Source: Patescibacteria group bacterium
GTDB taxonomy: Bacteria > Patescibacteriota > Minisyncoccia > Phycocordibacterales > PALSA-1337
Assembly (NCBI GenBank): GCA_004298345.1
Contig: SCTV01000026.1
Coordinates: forward strand, 1-14,172
Reading direction: 5' to 3'
Length of the DNA stretch: 14,172 nucleotides
Shown here: one piece after another, positions 13,520 to 14,172 of the stretch
How the letters are laid out: every line of letters begins with the position of its first letter
Numbering within the stretch: position 1 is the first letter of the stretch
Made by a program: the position numbers and the translations under genes
Notes under the pieces: generated by a model
What the model saw: the letters and a program-made list of their open reading frames with translations, nothing else
Told to the model about the DNA's origin: nothing
Databases searched by the model: none

Positions 13520-13528
13520 AGTATAACA
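13520..13528 (-). promoter_or_regulatory. Extended -10 promoter, leaderless, for the transporter gene
   Basis: TGT-TATACT on the minus strand ends exactly 6 nt before the ATG at 13513, the same arrangement as at 8061-8069. No good -35 is visible. Confidence 0.6.
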
Positions 13529-13582
13529 TACTCTGGCACAAGCACCATTTATCGCTGAGCCTTTGAGAGAGTCTAAGAGAAA

Positions 13583-14170
13583 TTACCGGACCCCAATGAA
13601 TAGTCTGTCATCCATTTCAACACTCTTTTTACCTGGAAACAAGTCTAATACTTTCTGCTTATCTATGTGCTTCCAATCCCATTCAAAAAGACCTCCATTG
13701 GGAAAATAAAGCGAATCCGCTTTTGGATTTGGGTAAAAAATAGAGCTCTTTTTATTGAAAAATCCTACGTCATCAATAATGATTAGGTCTTGATTGGTAA
13801 CATTTCTCTTTGAGAGTATGGTAAGCTCTTCCATCAATGGAGAATCTAAATTCCCCTTTACCGATAATTCTCCGGCCCAATGTGCATCAAGAAAGAAAAT
13901 AGCATCCTCAGTAATTTTCGGAATTAATTTTGCAAGAACATGAGAACTTTCTCCCTCGAGACAAGTAATGTTCTTCGTGCCCTCAAACTTCTTCCTCACT
14001 TTTTGAAATAAATCCTTACCAAGTTCAATCGTATATACAGATTTAAAAATTCTTGAAGCAATTTCAGTTGTCTTTCCCGTAAAGGTTCCTGTTTCGACAA
14101 ACGTCATTATTCTATACTTTATAGAGTACTCCTGTAGCGTTTTTTCTATAGTATGATTGTAAGCAACCAT
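13583..14170 (-). CDS. SAM-dependent methyltransferase-like protein (class I Rossmann fold), start near the window edge
   Basis: At least 195 residues. FVETGTFTGKTTEIASRI (24-41) looks like motif I of a class I methyltransferase in the form E-T-G-T/S-x-x-G, and VYTIELGKDLFQKVRKKF (45-62) is the next strand with its acidic residue that would bind the SAM ribose. AIFFLDAHWAGE (about 90-101) and DLIIIDDVGFF (128-138) are further strands of the fold, with DAHW resembling the metal/acceptor motif of TylF/macrocin-O-methyltransferase relatives. I infer methylation of a sugar or small molecule; homologues of this type often sit in surface-polysaccharide loci, but no such genes are visible here. The ATG at 14170 is 2 nt from the end of the sequence, so a longer N-terminus cannot be excluded. 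Confidence 0.72.
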   Translation of the reverse strand: MVAYNHTIEKTLQEYSIKYRIMTFVETGTFTGKTTEIASRIFKSVYTIELGKDLFQKVRKKFEGTKNITCLEGESSHVLAKLIPKITEDAIFFLDAHWAGELSVKGNLDSPLMEELTILSKRNVTNQDLIIIDDVGFFNKKSSIFYPNPKADSLYFPNGGLFEWDWKHIDKQKVLDLFPGKKSVEMDDRLFIGVR

Positions 14171-14172
14171 TT

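Overview
The window looks like a chromosomal piece of an ultra-small candidate-phylum bacterium (Patescibacteria/CPR, most like the Parcubacteria group). This is inferred from gene content and style, not from a marker gene. The reasons are: an ECF sigma factor followed by a DUF5667-type membrane protein; a stand-alone SWIB protein; a fused, membrane-anchored MsrA-MsrB; small dispersed housekeeping genes; AT-rich spacers; few Shine-Dalgarno sequences; and several start codons so close to a -10 box that the mRNAs are probably leaderless. The standard bacterial code fits, with genes ending in TAA or TAG and no in-frame TGA. I see no tRNA, rRNA, CRISPR, insertion sequence or integrase.

Layout. 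Positions 1-1164 (minus) hold the N-terminal 388 residues of a DEAD-box RNA helicase with an arginine/glycine-rich N-terminal tail. It is driven from a perfect-consensus promoter through a roughly 300-nt structured leader. Positions 1626-3234 (plus) are an ECF sigma factor overlapping a single-pass DUF5667 protein, a likely sigma/anti-sigma pair. Positions 3245-4981 (minus) encode a Pif1/RecD2-like helicase with a C-terminal helix-turn-helix; divergent from it is a NADAR-like protein (5017-5493) with an unusually good ribosome binding site. Positions 8069-5514 (minus) look like a four-gene operon: a MerT-like membrane protein, membrane-anchored MsrA-MsrB, a P-loop kinase-like protein and a VOC/glyoxalase-fold protein, suggesting a redox or toxic-compound stress unit.

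Positions 10152-8247 (minus) carry an ABC-F ATPase and a small exported protein. Positions 11097-10199 (minus) carry a cold-shock protein and a SWIB protein, separated by a long-stem terminator and a roughly 120-nt structured element of unknown role. A GIY-YIG protein (11447-11175, minus), an exported peptidoglycan-binding/Fn3-like protein (11677-12381, plus), an EamA transporter (13513-12620, minus) and a methyltransferase-like protein (from 14170, minus) close the window.

How it works together. Most genes are housekeeping or stress functions in short transcription units separated by strong hairpin terminators. The cold-shock protein gene and the DEAD-box helicase gene are about 9 kb apart but share an almost identical promoter, consistent with co-regulation of RNA chaperoning. 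The least explained items are the structured element at 10681-10800, the helicase leader, the His-rich anti-sigma candidate, the orphan NADAR-like gene and the recurrent leaderless promoter pattern.
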